Positions 1-8,222 of a DNA stretch of 60,258 nt are shown here, in pieces. Within the stretch, counting starts at the first letter, position 1, and every line of letters begins with the position of its first letter. The position numbers and the translations under genes are program-made. The notes under the pieces are model-generated. The model saw only the letters and a list, made by a program, of their open reading frames with translations, was not told where the DNA came from and searched no databases. Source of the DNA: an uncultured Oscillospiraceae bacterium (GTDB taxonomy: Bacteria > Bacillota > Clostridia > Oscillospirales > Ruminococcaceae); assembly GCA_934446565.1 (NCBI GenBank), contig CAKSEO010000012.1, positions 1 through 60,258 on the forward strand. Direction: 5' to 3'.

Positions 1-1
1 C

Positions 2-1099
2 GGTATGGCTATCGTTGACTTCACCAACCCGGCTGCATGCGAGTGGTATAAGGGCAAGCTGCGCGCACTCTGCGAGATGGGCGTAAACGCGTTCAAGACC
101 GACTTCGGCGAGCGTATCCCTACCAAGGACGTTGTTTACTACGACGGCAGCGATCCCTACAAGATGCACAACTACTACACCTATCTCTACAACAAGTGCG
201 TGTTCGAAGTGCTTGAGGAATTCTACGGCAAGGACAAGGCCTGCCTGTTCGCGCGTTCCGCTACAGTAGGCGGTCAGCAGTTCCCGGTACACTGGGGCGG
301 CGACTGCTTCTCCAACTACGAGTCCATGTGGGAGACTCTCCGCGGCGGTCTGTCCCTCTGCATGAGCGGCTTCGGCTACTTCAGCCACGACATCTCCGGC
401 TTTGAGGCTCAGGGTACTCCCGACCTCTACAAGAGATGGTGCGCATTCGGTCTTATGTCCTCTCACTCCAGACTGCACGGCAACAGCTCCTACCGCGTTC
501 CGTGGAACTTCGACGAGGAGAGCTGCGACGTACTCCGCCACTGGACAAAGCTCAAGGGCAAGCTGATGCCTTACCTCTGGACGCAGGCTCACAAGACACA
601 CACCACCGGCGTTCCGATGATGAGAGCCATGGTTATGGAATACTCCGACGATCCCGCTACCCTGTCCCTCGACCGTCAGTACATGCTCGGCGACAACCTG
701 CTGGTTGCTCCGGTATTCAACGAAGAGGGCATTGCTGACTTCTATGTACCCGCAGGCAACTGGACCGATATCCAGAGCGGCAAGGTATACGAGGGCGGCA
801 AGTGGTACTCCACCAAGAACAACTATTTCGAAATGCCTGTACTCGCTAAACCGAACAGCATCGTGGCTTACGGTAACTTCGAGCGCGCTTTCACCTACGC
901 TTACGGCGATAAGGCTGATATCGTTATCTACCAGCTTGAGGACGGCAAGTCCGCTGAAACTACCATCTACGACGCTGACAGCAACGTAGTGCTGACTGTA
1001 AAGGCTGTACGCTCCGGCGATACCATCAAGGTAACAGCAACCGGCTCCGCTAAGGACTACACAGTAAGAAGCGCTGAGGGTCTCAAGGTCGAGATGTAA
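2..1099 (+). CDS. GH31 family glycoside hydrolase, alpha-xylosidase (YicI-like), 3' part only
   Basis: This is the C-terminal part of an enzyme that removes alpha-linked xylose (or glucose) from oligosaccharides such as xyloglucan fragments. The reading frame is open to the left edge, so the ATG at base 5 is internal; about half of a roughly 770-residue YicI-type protein is off the window. Seen here: the nucleophile motif KTDFGERIP (Asp 33 counted from base 5) and the acid/base motif HWGGDCFSNYESM (Asp 100), spaced as in YicI. The later residues form the C-terminal beta domains (LLVAPVF, WTDIQSGKVYEGG). No signal peptide can be judged. Codon use is strongly biased (GGC, AAG, TAC), which suggests high expression. 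A strong terminator follows. Substrate preference, xylose versus glucose, is inferred only from overall resemblance. Confidence 0.9.
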   Translation, partial: GMAIVDFTNPAACEWYKGKLRALCEMGVNAFKTDFGERIPTKDVVYYDGSDPYKMHNYYTYLYNKCVFEVLEEFYGKDKACLFARSATVGGQQFPVHWGGDCFSNYESMWETLRGGLSLCMSGFGYFSHDISGFEAQGTPDLYKRWCAFGLMSSHSRLHGNSSYRVPWNFDEESCDVLRHWTKLKGKLMPYLWTQAHKTHTTGVPMMRAMVMEYSDDPATLSLDRQYMLGDNLLVAPVFNEEGIADFYVPAGNWTDIQSGKVYEGGKWYSTKNNYFEMPVLAKPNSIVAYGNFERAFTYAYGDKADIVIYQLEDGKSAETTIYDADSNVVLTVKAVRSGDTIKVTATGSAKDYTVRSAEGLKVEM

Positions 1100-1120
1100 T
1101 TTACTTACACATAATATTAA

Positions 1121-1155
1121 ATCCCGCCTTTCTCTGAAAGGCGGGATCTGTTTTT
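1121..1155 (+). terminator. Rho-independent terminator of the GH31 gene
   Basis: A 12-bp perfect stem (ATCCCGCCTTTC, loop TCT, GAAAGGCGGGAT at 1121-1147) is followed by CTGTTTTTAT. It lies 21 bp after the GH31 stop codon. Confidence 0.9.
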
Positions 1156-1166
1156 ATCATAAGAAA

Positions 1167-1192
1167 ATTGCTGCGCCTTTTGACGCAGCAAT
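1167..1192. terminator. Convergent terminator for the minus-strand 8-gene operon
   Basis: The stem is ATTGCTGCG/CGCAGCAAT with an 8-nt loop, 5 bp beyond the stop codon of the minus-strand gene at 1198. T-rich sequence lies on both sides, so it may act in both directions. Confidence 0.75.
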
Positions 1193-1197
1193 TTATT

Positions 1198-1725
1198 TTA
1201 TTTATCGTCGTCATCGTCAAGCAGTATCGACGGAGCTTTCTGGCGCTCCTTGACTGCCTGCTTTTCAAGCCACTTGGGTATATTGATGAGCAGTGCAATG
1301 ACTATCGCCAGGACTGTCAGCGATATGCTCGGCATATAAAGCTGCGTAGGTCCTACGGAAAGTTCCGGGTCGGCGGCGTTCGTGACGAACAGATAGTAAG
1401 TCACCAGCATTCCGACCATCGCGATGATATCAATTACCGACGCGATCTTCGAATGCCCCAGTATGATAACAAATGTCCCGACGATGTAAATGCAGGAGCT
1501 TATCAGCCAGGTGAGTATCGCGGGATTTGCGTCCGCGCCGTCGGTTATGCCGCTCGTCCAGACTACTATCGGGCCGAAGATCCCGAACACCAGGCAGCAT
1601 ATTGTCGTGATTATCAGCATGAGGACTTTCAGCGCGATGACAACGCCCTTTGCGGCGCCCTCGCCCTGGTCCGGCACGAAGAATATGAACTCCCCGTGCT
1701 TCTTGTTTTTGTTTTTCTTACTCAT
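1198..1725 (-). CDS. Hypothetical membrane protein, four predicted TM helices
   Basis: A 175-residue integral membrane protein of no family I recognise. It has a lysine-rich N terminus (MSKKNKNKKHG), hydrophobic stretches near residues 27-52, 68-88, 92-112 and 130-150, and an acidic tail (LLDDDDDK). The start codon abuts the stop of the DUF624 gene upstream (0-bp gap), so the two are co-translated and probably functionally linked. It is the last gene of the operon beginning with the sialate O-acetylesterase at 8105. The acidic tail resembles the one on the DUF624 neighbour, which may mean that both cytoplasmic tails have a common partner; that is speculation. Confidence 0.7.
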   Translation of the reverse strand: MSKKNKNKKHGEFIFFVPDQGEGAAKGVVIALKVLMLIITTICCLVFGIFGPIVVWTSGITDGADANPAILTWLISSCIYIVGTFVIILGHSKIASVIDIIAMVGMLVTYYLFVTNAADPELSVGPTQLYMPSISLTVLAIVIALLINIPKWLEKQAVKERQKAPSILLDDDDDK

Positions 1726-2550
1726 TTACTTTATGACCTTTCCGCCCTTGTCCTGCTTCTTGATTACCATAGGAGCTTCCTCGCCGCCGCGATCCTCAAA
1801 GATAACGTCCTCATCCTCATCTTCGTCCTCATCTGGAAGCTCCGGATTACGGAGTCCCTGCTGCTCGTAGAACGGGTTGATTATGAACTTCTGGATAGCG
1901 GGATAGCAGTTGAACACCGACAGGAACGACAGCCATGCCAGCGGCAGTATCGGCAGCATGATGAGCATTGGGATTGTGAACAGACCAAGCAAAGCCAGAT
2001 AAATCAGGAAGAACGCCAGCGTGATGAGATTTCCCTTTATGTTCACGAATGCAAGTATCAGTGAATTCTTGAGTATCTGCGGCATTTTGAGGTTGAGCGC
2101 CGCGATCTGCGGGAAGATGTAGAAATTCATCATAAGCACGATTATCTCAGCCGCCATGACAAGCGCGTAATAAAGCCAGTATGGCTGGTCGGGGTTATCC
2201 ATGTTGGAGCTGAAGAACAGGAAGCTGAAAAATCCCAGCGCGATGCACCACACGTCAAATACGCCTATACCCAGGGACTGCCAGAAATTCTTTTTGAACG
2301 CCTGCCAGAAATCATGGAAGATGAACTGCGGCCTTTCAAGGTAGATATTACGCATGAGCGTCGTCATTGCCGCAGTTGCCGGACCGAAGGTAACTATCGG
2401 AATGCAGAAAACCAGATAGATGAAGTTTATCTGGATAAAAACCCAGAACTTGTTCATGAATATCTCCCAGAAACGGAAGAACGGCTTTTTCTGCTTGCCG
2501 TGCTTTGCTACACCAGAGCCGGCGACATTGTTGTTATAAAATAATCCCAT
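1726..2550 (-). CDS. YesL-like DUF624 family membrane protein
   Basis: A 274-residue multi-pass membrane protein of the YesL/DUF624 family, which is often encoded beside carbohydrate-use and ABC sugar transport genes; its biochemical role is unknown. The family signature is the N-terminal block FWEIFMNKFWVFIQIN followed by the first helix, with IPIVTFGPATAAM right after. About five or six hydrophobic helices fill residues 38-225. The C terminus has an acidic run (DEDEDEDED) and then a lysine-rich end. It sits downstream of CotH and a 35-residue membrane peptide. An AAAGGAAAA ribosome binding site precedes the ATG. The start is well placed because the conserved block is near residue 25. Confidence 0.85.
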   Translation of the reverse strand: MGLFYNNNVAGSGVAKHGKQKKPFFRFWEIFMNKFWVFIQINFIYLVFCIPIVTFGPATAAMTTLMRNIYLERPQFIFHDFWQAFKKNFWQSLGIGVFDVWCIALGFFSFLFFSSNMDNPDQPYWLYYALVMAAEIIVLMMNFYIFPQIAALNLKMPQILKNSLILAFVNIKGNLITLAFFLIYLALLGLFTIPMLIMLPILPLAWLSFLSVFNCYPAIQKFIINPFYEQQGLRNPELPDEDEDEDEDVIFEDRGGEEAPMVIKKQDKGGKVIK

Positions 2551-2571
2551 GTTTTTCCTTTCTCTGTCGGA

Positions 2572-2679
2572 TCAGTATAAGAAGCCCTGAAAGATTATGC
2601 CGATCACCATGATAACCGCCATGACAAGTGCGACTACCCGGAAAATCTTCATCAGGCGCTCGCGTTTCTTCTCGTTCAT
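2572..2679 (-). CDS. Single-pass membrane micro-protein, 35 residues
   Basis: A short gene between CotH and DUF624. The frame starts at 2679 with ATG, encodes MNEKKRERLMKIF and then a single hydrophobic helix (VVALVMAVIMVIGIIF) ending QGFLY, and stops with TGA at 2572-2574. The ribosome binding site AAGGAAATGTT lies directly upstream, and the start is only 11 bp after the CotH stop. Positive charges before the helix predict an inside N terminus. It fits the operon spacing exactly and would otherwise leave a 140-bp gap in a tightly packed operon. No family is recognised. It may be a small regulator or stabiliser of a neighbouring membrane protein. Confidence 0.7.
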   Translation of the reverse strand: MNEKKRERLMKIFRVVALVMAVIMVIGIIFQGFLY

Positions 2680-2690
2680 AACATTTCCTT

Positions 2691-5039
2691 TCACTCTGCG
2701 GATACCACGCGGTATTCGCCGTAATCCTGGAGCGAATAAACATAGCCGTCAGCTATATCCGGTACCGGTACGCTCGCAAGTGTCGTGCCGCTGCTGTCGG
2801 TCAGTATCAGCGTTTCGCCCTTCTTTAGGCTGAAATTCGACTGGAGCTGGTGAAGCGCCTGCTGAGTTTTATTGTTATCGGTGACTATCAGCAGCGTGCC
2901 TCCCGCCGGAACTGTTTCCGCGGGTATCGCCCAGCGCTGGGTGTCCTCCGGCTTGTCCGTGAGGTACAGCCCGGCGGTGGATACCGCCTCGCTGTTCGGA
3001 TTATACAGAACTATGTACCCGGCTTTCGGCTCGGTGCAGATAGTCTTTATCTGCAGCGGAAGTCCGTCCTCCTGCTTTCTCTGTGTGAGGAGCTTCGCGG
3101 ACACCCTGCCGTTTTCGTCCGCCATTTCAGCGGTTATCATAACGGACGTCTGATCGTAGGTCGTACCATTTATCTCCCAGCCAAGGAACTCCCAGCCATC
3201 CGCGATCTCTGTGAAAAGCGGGACCGTTATTTCCCGGTTATAGGAAGCCCACAGGCTCCCCCTGCCCTTTTTCGTCTGGGAGCTGAGTGTCGTCACCGCG
3301 CCCTGTGAGCATGTCACGGATACACTGTACTCATCGCTCTCCCACTCGAAAAGCTTATACATATTGTTGAACACGGAGGTTTTGCGTACCGACGCGAAAT
3401 CGCGTATCTGCTGGCGGCTGTCCGCGAATGTATCCCGGTTCGCCCATTCGGAGGTTATCCCGTGGTCAAGCGCATAGAACTGCTCAATGTCGCTCATTTC
3501 GCAAAGTTCATCGAGCGTTTCGGTTATATGGGTCTCCTCAAATGCGTACGCAACCAGGTCGGACATCGTTGCGGCGAACTTCTGCTTCATGTCGTCGCGC
3601 TGCAACAACGCGATAAGCGCCTTGCTCTCGCCGCTCATATGAGTGCCGTTCAGCAGGTCGCGCAGGGTATTCTGATTCGGACGTTCACCGTAAATGCTCC
3701 AGGCGTACTCCACGTCAAAGAACATGAACCGCCACTTTCCGTCCCGGAAGCCCGTGGCTTCCTCGCCCTCTGCGGGATAATATCGGAACGCCTTGTAGTT
3801 GTTCCCAGGCCAGTCCTTGTTCGCGACAAACACTTCCATTGCGTAATACTGCATGAAATTGTCGATATCCACGAGCTCACAGAATTCCGCGAACGTCTTA
3901 TCGTCCGTCAGATCCCTGTCGTAATATTCAACGACCTTTGCGTAATCCGCCAGAGCACGTTCGCTCCCCTCCTCCGGGGACTCGGTGTTGCTGACTATTT
4001 CGTAATTCTCCTTGTCGCCGCCGAAATAGGTCGCAAGGTAATCCTCGTTGTAATTCTCATGTACCCAGGAGAATCCGTAATACTCGCCGTTAAGGAACAC
4101 CGCTGCCGGCGTGCAGTGCTGAGTCACGGGATATCCGTAATCCTGCGCCAGCTTCTGCGAAAGCTCGTCGCGCACTCCCGCAAACTCACGGTCGTTGGCG
4201 CCGTTGCGCAGCACTATGCGGTCGTACTCCGAAACCGGGACGCCGTCCTGGGTCTCCGCGCCGCTGAAGAACGCATACTTGAACTTCCCGTTATCCGGAT
4301 CGTAGCTCTTGCGCGCTATTAATCTCAGCGACTTCTGGTCAGGAACTCTGGAATAGCCGCCGGACAGCCTTACGCCCGCCGCCTGGTCGATGACCTTATC
4401 TCCGTCGCTCTCGAATACCTCGACGTATATGGGGCGCTCCCATTCCCTGCCGCTCATGTAATAGTTGCCCGGAGCGTTGTAGGGTATCTCCTCGCCGGGG
4501 TGCTCCCTGACGTAATCATCGTAGATCTTTCCAGGAACCGCAATTCCGTACTCGTAGTCATATAGATTGTATGGGTCAGTACTGAGCACGAATATCAGCG
4601 TATTATCGCCGAAGCGCTCGTTTACGTCCTGCCCGGTGACGTAGCTTGTGGTGTAAATACTGCCGCACTCGCCGTCGGACGTCACGCTCACTGCCTTTAT
4701 CGTGTTTGCAGTGACCTCGGTAGATGCGTTAAACTCTATGGGAGCCGTATACAGCGTACCGCTTTCCGGCGTGGGGTCTGAGCCGTCGGTGGTGAAGTAG
4801 ATATCCCCGCGGTCCGCAGAAAGCTCTACTGAAATATTCTCCGAATAGAACCCGGACGGCAGCGAAAAGCTCACCCGGTCTGATATCTTTTCACTGGCGG
4901 GCTTTTCCGTAAACGTCAGCTCGCCGTCTATCTCTGCAGACGCCGTGATGTCCGGCTGACGCTGCGGAAACAGCGTGAACATCAATGCAGCCGCCGCTCC
5001 CAGCAGCACGACGCCGCCAAGTATGATAAATCGCTTCAT
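2691..5039 (-). CDS. CotH kinase family protein with chitobiase-like and lamin-tail domains, membrane-anchored
   Basis: A 782-residue extracytoplasmic protein. The order is: N-terminal signal or anchor helix (about 1-23); a chitobiase/beta-hexosaminidase C-terminal-like domain (about 55-135, with YFTTDGSDPTP); a CotH kinase domain (about 140-520, with NGEYYGFSWVHENYNEDYL and the metal-site-like MFFDVEYAW); a small beta domain (about 570-650, WEFLGWEINGTTY); and a lamin-tail-like domain (about 665-770, YIVLYNPNSEAV). In Bacillus, CotH phosphorylates spore coat proteins. In ruminococci and other polysaccharide degraders, multidomain CotH proteins occur on the cell surface or near cellulosomal genes. 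The accessory domains here favour a surface role. It lies 21 bp after the thioesterase gene and precedes the 35-residue peptide. The substrate is unknown. Confidence 0.88.
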   Translation of the reverse strand: MKRFIILGGVVLLGAAAALMFTLFPQRQPDITASAEIDGELTFTEKPASEKISDRVSFSLPSGFYSENISVELSADRGDIYFTTDGSDPTPESGTLYTAPIEFNASTEVTANTIKAVSVTSDGECGSIYTTSYVTGQDVNERFGDNTLIFVLSTDPYNLYDYEYGIAVPGKIYDDYVREHPGEEIPYNAPGNYYMSGREWERPIYVEVFESDGDKVIDQAAGVRLSGGYSRVPDQKSLRLIARKSYDPDNGKFKYAFFSGAETQDGVPVSEYDRIVLRNGANDREFAGVRDELSQKLAQDYGYPVTQHCTPAAVFLNGEYYGFSWVHENYNEDYLATYFGGDKENYEIVSNTESPEEGSERALADYAKVVEYYDRDLTDDKTFAEFCELVDIDNFMQYYAMEVFVANKDWPGNNYKAFRYYPAEGEEATGFRDGKWRFMFFDVEYAWSIYGERPNQNTLRDLLNGTHMSGESKALIALLQRDDMKQKFAATMSDLVAYAFEETHITETLDELCEMSDIEQFYALDHGITSEWANRDTFADSRQQIRDFASVRKTSVFNNMYKLFEWESDEYSVSVTCSQGAVTTLSSQTKKGRGSLWASYNREITVPLFTEIADGWEFLGWEINGTTYDQTSVMITAEMADENGRVSAKLLTQRKQEDGLPLQIKTICTEPKAGYIVLYNPNSEAVSTAGLYLTDKPEDTQRWAIPAETVPAGGTLLIVTDNNKTQQALHQLQSNFSLKKGETLILTDSSGTTLASVPVPDIADGYVYSLQDYGEYRVVSAE

Positions 5040-5060
5040 GTTTTCTCCGTATGCGGTCTG

Positions 5061-5492
5061 TCAGTCCGCCATGTCCTTTGCAGCCTCGGCTTCAAGCTTT
5101 GCATAAAGCTCCGGCATCGCCTTTTTCAGATTGAGCGGTCGGAACGTGCTGGAATCCACGAACGCATGCGCGCTTGTTCCCTCGCAGCGGATATCCGTTT
5201 CACCTTTTTTCACGGCGGTGTAGCTGAACTCCACCCGCGCCGGTGAAAACCGCGTGATCTTTGTGGTTATAACGAGCGTATCGTCGTAGCCGGTTGGCAG
5301 CCGATACTTACACGATATCCCGGTGACGGGTATCATCACTCCGTGCTGCTCCATTTCGGCATAGCTCATTGCCGCGTTCCTGATATAATCCGTGCGCGCT
5401 ATCTCGAACCATATGGGGTACACCGCGTGATGGGTGACTCCCATGCGGTCGGTCTCGGCATAGCGCACCGTTATCTCTGTAGTTGACGCCAT
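5061..5492 (-). CDS. Acyl-CoA thioesterase, YbgC/4-hydroxybenzoyl-CoA thioesterase family
   Basis: A 143-residue single hot-dog-fold protein that hydrolyses acyl-CoA (or acyl-ACP) thioesters in the cytosol. The family signature is VRYAETDRMGVTHHAVYPIW with the catalytic Asp 15, followed by FEIARTDYIR. Its length is typical. It begins 1 bp after the stop of the short-chain dehydrogenase and ends 21 bp before CotH, so it belongs to the same operon. The actual acyl substrate cannot be told. The pairing with a dehydrogenase hints at lipid or polyketide-like chemistry but is only suggestive. Confidence 0.85.
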   Translation of the reverse strand: MASTTEITVRYAETDRMGVTHHAVYPIWFEIARTDYIRNAAMSYAEMEQHGVMIPVTGISCKYRLPTGYDDTLVITTKITRFSPARVEFSYTAVKKGETDIRCEGTSAHAFVDSSTFRPLNLKKAMPELYAKLEAEAAKDMAD

Positions 5493-5493
5493 A

Positions 5494-6261
5494 TCACAGC
5501 CGCTCCCGTCTGCTCTGTATCATTCTTGCGAAGTACGCCAGAATGAAATCCGGAAGCGCTCTGCCCAGGTATATCCCCGCCTTCATCATCGGAGAGGGCA
5601 CAATGGTGAGCGTACCTGCGAACATCTCGCGCACCGCGTATTCAGCGACATACTCGCTGGACTGAGGCGGCACTGAGAAATTCACCCTAGCCTTGTCCAT
5701 GAACTCGGTCTGCACCGGTCCGGGGCACAGCATTGAAACGCAGACATGGCTGTGATCCGCACGAAGCTCCTCATGGACTGCCTGGGTCATTCTTACCACA
5801 TACGCCTTACTTGCGTAATATGATGAGAAGCAGGGACCCGGAAAGAATCCCGCGCTGCTTGCGGTATTCAGTATAAAGCCGTAATCGCGCTTTCTGAAAT
5901 CCTGCAAAAACAGCTTGAACAGCGTATGGAACGCCTTGATATTCACGTCTATCTCGTCAAGTTCGCGTCCGAGGTCGGTGTCGGTGAATTCGCCGAATAC
6001 TCCGAAACCCGCGTTGTTCACGAGAATGTCGATGTTATACTTCTTCACACGCTCGTGAAGCTCTATGCACTGCCTTGTATCGGATATATCCGCGGCGATG
6101 ATGTGCACCTTCACGCCGTATTTTTCAACAAGCTCTGACTTCAGCTCCTCCAGGCGGTCGCAGCGGCGCGCGGTGATTATAACGTTTATGCCGTGCTTCG
6201 CCAGGGAACGCGCTATATCTCTTCCGATTCCGGAGCTTGCGCCGGTTACTAATGCTATCAT
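5494..6261 (-). CDS. Short-chain dehydrogenase/reductase (SDR)
   Basis: A 255-residue NAD(P)-dependent oxidoreductase with a Rossmann fold. Seen: cofactor motif TGASSGIG (residues 6-13), LVNNAG, and the catalytic Ser-Tyr-Lys region with Ser in NTASSAG and YYASK. Residues after the first strand (TARRCDRLEEL) suit NADP(H). It resembles the DltE/YqjQ-type cytosolic SDRs. Its ATG overlaps the stop of the DUF896 gene by 4 bp (ATGA), showing translational coupling. The substrate is unknown. Confidence 0.88.
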   Translation of the reverse strand: MIALVTGASSGIGRDIARSLAKHGINVIITARRCDRLEELKSELVEKYGVKVHIIAADISDTRQCIELHERVKKYNIDILVNNAGFGVFGEFTDTDLGRELDEIDVNIKAFHTLFKLFLQDFRKRDYGFILNTASSAGFFPGPCFSSYYASKAYVVRMTQAVHEELRADHSHVCVSMLCPGPVQTEFMDKARVNFSVPPQSSEYVAEYAVREMFAGTLTIVPSPMMKAGIYLGRALPDFILAYFARMIQSRRERL

Positions 6262-6497
6262 TTCTTATCCTCCGTATTCACACCGGGTATCTTCACTTCA
6301 CCTTTTATTGCCTTTACAAGACTTCCGTCCGGCATTTTGTAGTATACGTTATCAAGGTGCTGGGCAAGACCTTTCTTGAAGCCCGCGCGGTATTCGTCGC
6401 GGAGTGCCTGCTGCTCTGCCTTTTCCTCTTCGGTAAGTCCGTGCTCGCGGTGCTTGCGGGCAAGGTGATTTATTCTGTCTATCTTTTCCTTTTCCAT
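6258..6497 (-). CDS. DUF896 (YnzC/UPF0291) family protein
   Basis: A 79-residue cytosolic protein of the DUF896 family, small three-helix proteins found across Firmicutes; the Bacillus member YnzC is linked to the SOS operon. The signature is IDRINHLARKHREHGLTEEE followed by EQQALRDEYRAGFKKGL and HLDNVY. The start is supported by AAAGGAGCATTTTC before the ATG. It sits 15 bp after the sialate O-acetylesterase gene and overlaps the SDR start. Confidence 0.9.
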   Translation of the reverse strand: MEKEKIDRINHLARKHREHGLTEEEKAEQQALRDEYRAGFKKGLAQHLDNVYYKMPDGSLVKAIKGEVKIPGVNTEDKK

Positions 6498-6512
6498 GAA
6501 AATGCTCCTTTA

Positions 6513-8105
6513 TCAGCCCTGATAACCGGGCTTCGTGAGAATGAACGGCGGCATGGGAACATCGTTCTCGCCGTCCCTCAGCGGGATATCATCAGTATAG
6601 TTCGTCCAGAGGTAACGCACTCCGCAGGGATATTCAACGCCAGTGACATGAAGTATCTCCGTACCCTCGCCTGCATTCCACAGTTCTTTGTCGGAGAGCA
6701 CTGCGGTGGCGCTGTGCCACTCGCCGTCGCTGTCCATCAGCTCAAATCCGCTGACCTGCTCAGCGTCGTCCTTTACCTCCAGACAAAGCCCGGTGGATAC
6801 GAACACGTCAACGCTGTCGGTATTCCAGCAGACTTCATATGCTTCCGGATTGAAAGTGGAATATCCGCCCTCCTCCTTGCCGTCTTCGGCGTCAACGAAC
6901 TGCACCTGATAGTATCCATTGAGCGCCGCCAGGCAGAAGCGGTGTCCCGGTGTCTTTTTGTCCTTGGGGTGTATCTCACTGAACTCGCCGCAGTCGATGA
7001 GTACGGCAAGCGCCGTGCCTGCGGTTTCACGAGCAGTCTTTGCCTGTGCCTCGCGTATCTTACACCAGTGCTTGATGTCCTGGTCTGCCTCCCAGCGGTG
7101 CATGGGCAGCTGACCGATAACGAAGAACAATTCATCGTTCCAGTCGTCGCGCCAGCAGCGTATCATCTGGTTGAGCAGCTTGTAATACATATCCGGACGA
7201 TGGTCGTCGCTCTCGCCCTGGTACCAGATAACTCCCGTCATGGTGTAGGGCGCGATACGCTCTACCATGCTTTTGTGGAGGACTCCCGGTGACATGGGGT
7301 TCAGCGGTGAAGCCGGGCCGGGGTACTTGTTCTCCCCGCAGTACTCAAGACATCCGTCCCAGGTGGGATTCGGGGTATTCGTATAGTATTCCGCGCTCTT
7401 GCGCTCCCATTCAGCATGGTACGCCTGGTAATCCAGATAATCCTGGCGGAGCTGCCGCTCGGATTTTCCCTCTATCGCCTTATCGTACTCATCGAAGTAT
7501 ACTGCGGTCTCGCCGTCGGCGTACCCGCGCTTTATCCACGCGCTCGCGGAAGTTCCTCCCCAGTTGCAGCCGATAACTCCGACCGTCATGTTGAGCTTCT
7601 CAGACAGCTCCTTTGCGAAGTAGTATCCTACCGCGCTCCAGCACTTTGCGCTCTCCTTGTTGGAGAAATCCGTCCAGCCCATCTTTTTTTCGCTCTCGAA
7701 GAAGCTTTCGTCCGCGATGGATTTCTTCATCGTGTAATAGAAGCGTACGTTCGGAGTATCGTCGTTTTCAAGACTATCCTTGCCGGTATTGCAGTTCTGA
7801 AGTTCCAGTTCCATGTTGCTCTGACCGCCTGCAAGCCAAACCGCTCCGACAGCAACATTGCTGAATTTAACGGTGTCCGCACCGTCAGTTACCGTAAGCT
7901 CAACGCAGTCCTGCGCGGGCTGCGGAGGGAGCGTTGCAAGCCATCTGCCGTTCTTCACGATGGTGGAGGTCTGCGCGGCTTCCGCGCCGGTTATGCTGAC
8001 TGTCACGACAGTGCCGTCTGTGCCGGTGCCGAATACGCTCAGCGGCTTGCTGAACTGGAGCACCATGTTGTCACTGAATATTCTCGCTGTCTGGAAGTTG
8101 CTCAT
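6513..8105 (-). CDS. Sialate O-acetylesterase-like SGNH esterase
   Basis: A 530-residue protein of the sialate O-acetylesterase (SASA) family, which removes O-acetyl groups from sialic acids or, in plant-fibre degraders, from acetylated polysaccharides. Seen: an N-terminal beta-sandwich (about 1-85), the nucleophile block WLAGGQSNMELEL (Ser near residue 95), MTGVIWYQGESD, and a C-terminal Asp/His region near SEIHPKDKKTPGH. There is no signal peptide: the N terminus is MSNFQTARIFSDN. That suggests a cytosolic enzyme acting on imported oligosaccharides. It is the first gene of the operon running down to 1198, preceded by AAAGGAAACATAG. Confidence 0.85.
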   Translation of the reverse strand: MSNFQTARIFSDNMVLQFSKPLSVFGTGTDGTVVTVSITGAEAAQTSTIVKNGRWLATLPPQPAQDCVELTVTDGADTVKFSNVAVGAVWLAGGQSNMELELQNCNTGKDSLENDDTPNVRFYYTMKKSIADESFFESEKKMGWTDFSNKESAKCWSAVGYYFAKELSEKLNMTVGVIGCNWGGTSASAWIKRGYADGETAVYFDEYDKAIEGKSERQLRQDYLDYQAYHAEWERKSAEYYTNTPNPTWDGCLEYCGENKYPGPASPLNPMSPGVLHKSMVERIAPYTMTGVIWYQGESDDHRPDMYYKLLNQMIRCWRDDWNDELFFVIGQLPMHRWEADQDIKHWCKIREAQAKTARETAGTALAVLIDCGEFSEIHPKDKKTPGHRFCLAALNGYYQVQFVDAEDGKEEGGYSTFNPEAYEVCWNTDSVDVFVSTGLCLEVKDDAEQVSGFELMDSDGEWHSATAVLSDKELWNAGEGTEILHVTGVEYPCGVRYLWTNYTDDIPLRDGENDVPMPPFILTKPGYQG

Positions 8106-8137
8106 ATCTATGTTTCCTTTCGGTTACAGAATTACGA

Positions 8138-8170
8138 ATAAAAAAGGGTGCAGGAACAAACACTGCACCC
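8138..8170 (-). terminator. Intrinsic terminator after ruvX, in the 5' leader of the next operon
   Basis: On the minus strand the stem GGGTGCAG/CTGCACCC (8146-8170) is followed by TTTTTTATTCG. It lies 53 bp past the ruvX stop and ends the pyrimidine-ruvX transcript. It also sits immediately downstream of a promoter for the sialate O-acetylesterase operon. Confidence 0.9.
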
Positions 8171-8176
8171 TATTAT

Positions 8177-8205
8177 ATTTTACCTCTAATGCGCCGGAAT
8201 GTCAA
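8177..8205 (-). promoter_or_regulatory. Sigma-A promoter of the sialate O-acetylesterase operon
   Basis: The -35 is TTGACA (8205-8200) and the -10 is TAAAAT (8182-8177), with a 17-bp spacer. Transcription should begin near 8170, exactly at the first base of the terminator hairpin. Confidence 0.65.
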
Positions 8206-8222
8206 GCATTTTCACCCATTTA

